The position numbers and the translations under genes were made by a program. From Toxorhynchites rutilus septentrionalis (taxonomy: Eukaryota > Arthropoda > Insecta > Diptera > Culicidae), in assembly GCF_029784135.1 (NCBI RefSeq), contig NC_073746.1, positions 66,466,763 to 66,530,762 of the forward strand: a stretch of 64,000 nt of DNA. Direction: 5' to 3'. The notes below the pieces were generated by a model. That model was given only the letters and a program-made list of their open reading frames with translations, did not search any database and had not been told where the DNA came from. Shown one piece after another: positions 62,285 through 64,000 of the stretch; the first letter of the stretch is position 1, and each line of letters begins with the position of its first letter.

Positions 62285-62750
62285 AATATGATAAACACAA
62301 AACGAGCAGAATAAGCGACGTTTGTTGACAGAAATATTCTGAGAATTTTCCTCAGAGGAGATCCAATACTTATACGCTAGCGAAAGCTTCCTTACTATGC
62401 AAGGGTGGAGTTTACTTCGCAAATATTCTCTTTTCGCTACCCCCCTTCGTTGTTTCTATTCTAGCGGCTGCATCAGTTGCCCGTTATTGACAGCTCTGTT
62501 CCGGAAAGCACACAAATGGACAGAAAAACTGCATGGGAATGTTTCCAATTTTCATCAATTTAAATCATATACAGACTATGGGATTGTAATGTATAGCATA
62601 TCAAACAAATCTTAGAAAATTTCCTATTCGATTGGTATGTAAATCGTTAATCCGTTCGCAGCAAAATAGTTATTACCGTTAACTTTATTTCATAAAAATG
62701 TGACCTGTTTTCTGATTTGGCTCCCTCATGAAAGACGTAGTTCTACGTCA
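62285..62750 (+). repeat. Dispersed repeat A, copy 2
   Basis: Near-identical blocks with 24975-25440, for example TACAGACTATGGGATTGTAA. It sits in the 3' part of Tc1 copy 2 and ends at CTACGTCAAAAA. Confidence 0.85.
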
Positions 62751-62783
62751 AAAAATAAGTTTTTGGTTCTCAACTCATTGCTT

Positions 62784-63265
62784 TGGGGGGTCTTCGTAGC
62801 CACTTGGTTACGCGTTCGCTTACCAAGCGATCGATCGTGAGTTCAAACTCAGGGCCCTCAATTGACCATCTTTGTGTTGTTATAGAATAACTACGTCCAC
62901 GCAACCATCATCAGCGATGGAAATCGATCCACGGTGGAACAAAGATCGATTCATCCATACAACTGCTCTGCTCTGCAAGAAACATCGGGCTGCTGTTCTA
63001 TAAATAACCCAACAATGATCAATATCAACTGTCTCCGCTGTCCGGTCTGCTGAACAATGGAAGAACAGAAAGAATACCCTTACGCCTAAATGGCTACTAC
63101 TGTGTAATTTATCATAATGTAATGGAACAGAAAACTTAACGCCTAAATGGCTACTACTAACTACTGTGTAATTCACAATTTATAGAAACATAAATGTACA
63201 CGATTAAACCCGGCTCTGTTACAGCTAAATGCTAATGAGCCTAATAAATAAATGAGATAAAAAAA
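62784..63265 (+). mobile_element. tRNA-derived SINE, full-length
   Basis: 482 bp. Box A around TCGTAGCCACTTGGTTACGC (from 62795) and box B GTGAGTTCAAACTC (62837-62850) belong to a tRNA-like head. An unrelated body and the tail AATAAATGAGATAAAAAAA follow. An 11-bp duplication ACTCATTGCTT lies at 62773-62783 and 63266-63276. The 3' two thirds recur at 43440-43720. I do not recognise the family name. Confidence 0.88.
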
Positions 63266-64000
63266 ACTCATTGCTTAGCTTCCTTGCTGGTATGAATAGT
63301 AGCATTGTTTTGCTCGAATGTGAATTTTTGTGACGATATCCACGCAAAAACGGTAGGAGAGGATTCCAAAACATATATGTAATCCTTGAATGATGTGAAA
63401 GCTATCTTGAGCTTTCCGGTTGCACAGAATCCCGCCCAAACCATGCACGAGCATCCACCAAAATTCCTAGTTAAAAAATACTGTTCTTTCTTCCGTAAAT
63501 TATGCCAGTACCCGTTGAAGCCATCAAGTCCATTCAAATTGACCTTTTTTCGTCAGTGAAGATAACCTATACATTGAAGAGTTTTTCGTAATGGTGTATA
63601 GCAAAATGTATTCTTTTGGAAACATTCTTTGTCATAATATACCATGCCCCACTGTCAGTTCATGTGAGCTTTGGCAAAACTCAGACGTTTTCCGGTGTGA
63701 GATGGACTATGAGCTTTAACCTTTTAAGCCTTCTTTATGTGAGGACTTTTTACCAAAACTCGACGAATTGTCACCCGAGAATCATTTAAATTCAAATATT
63801 AATTGATTTGCATAAGCGAATTTGAGGTATTCGAAGTTGTTTTAACTATTTCCCATTTTCCCGGTCAAAGAGCTTCGATTTACGTGGAGCTCTCATCTTT
63901 TTACCGTATCCTTGAGGATTCGCCAAATAATTGAGCACTACTTGATGGGATCGTCCAATCCGAAGAACAATTTTTCTGATACTAACATTTCCTCGATTTT

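Larger units (their letters stand above)
62124..64000 (-). mobile_element. Tc1-like transposon copy 2 (same family as 9489-11470), cut by window edge
   Basis: Right-hand (3') end CACTCTGTCCAACTTCCATA after TA at 62122-62123. The minus strand gives the transposase: an N-terminal part near 63990-63780 parallel to copy 1, then [40 protein letters not shown] and FEQNNATIHTSKEAKQ (63537-63268). It retains catalytic blocks that copy 1 lost. The C-terminal 200 bases are replaced by repeat A, and the SINE is inserted next to them. The 5' end lies beyond base 64000. Confidence 0.9.

Overview
This window is a eukaryotic, insect-type sequence and almost certainly comes from a mosquito of the genus Aedes. 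Two copies of a Feilai-type tRNA-derived SINE (28844-29059 and 37494-37764), a DD37E IS630/Tc1/mariner element with mosquito-type sequence, I-clade and R4/Dong-like LINEs, and many nested DNA transposons all point there. Codons are interrupted by introns with GT..AG borders, and there is no sign of bacterial gene organisation. The family names were recognised by eye, not by database search.

Host gene. One real host gene is visible, on the minus strand. It encodes an OCA2/P-protein-type (hoepel-like) membrane transporter. Six exons lie at 5275-7586. A seventh, carrying the likely start codon, lies at 32425-32668, and its splice phase fits the 7586 exon exactly, which implies an intron of about 24.8 kb. 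The C-terminal exons (about 100-130 residues) are not in the window and should lie to the left of base 1. Bases 1-5274 are therefore probably also intron.

Layout. 1-5274: intron with a hAT MITE (497-1092) and two transposase relics. 5275-7586: transporter exons. 7587-32424: the giant intron. It holds a mariner relic, a Tc1 element with a MITE inside it (9489-11470) and a minus-strand I-clade LINE (about 12056-21200). The LINE is itself split by a hAT element (15293-16001) and by a young non-autonomous LTR element (16570-18716). The intron also holds further hAT, piggyBac-like and Feilai insertions, and a nearly intact DD37E transposon (30652-31949). 34358-49000: a pogo-like element, SINEs, MITEs and hAT elements, with long stretches where nothing is recognised. 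48920-50560: relics of DD37E, R1-clade and R4-like elements and an octamer satellite. 50850-55385: a near full-length R4/Dong-like LINE flanked by GAAA microsatellites and broken by one arm of a 590-bp inverted duplication (54474-55063 and 56697-57286). 55500-64000: Tc1 and mariner relics, with a second copy of the 9.5-kb Tc1 family running off the right edge and carrying a tRNA-derived SINE.

Most notable. The LTR element carries, just downstream of its primer binding site, five copies of an 18-base motif able to form a stem-loop (GCGGA-8-TCCGC). The one variant copy keeps the stem through a G-U pair. The spacings are 38, 52, 66 and 52 bases, so the motif is not kept in a reading frame and is more likely an RNA structure or a protein-binding array. 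It sits where the Drosophila gypsy insulator sits. Other strong observations are the in-frame 25-residue repeat array in the I-clade LINE, the GAAA-flanked R4-like LINE, the inverted duplication, a paralogous empty site for a MITE, and a DD37E element whose only visible defect is one stop codon close to the catalytic glutamate.
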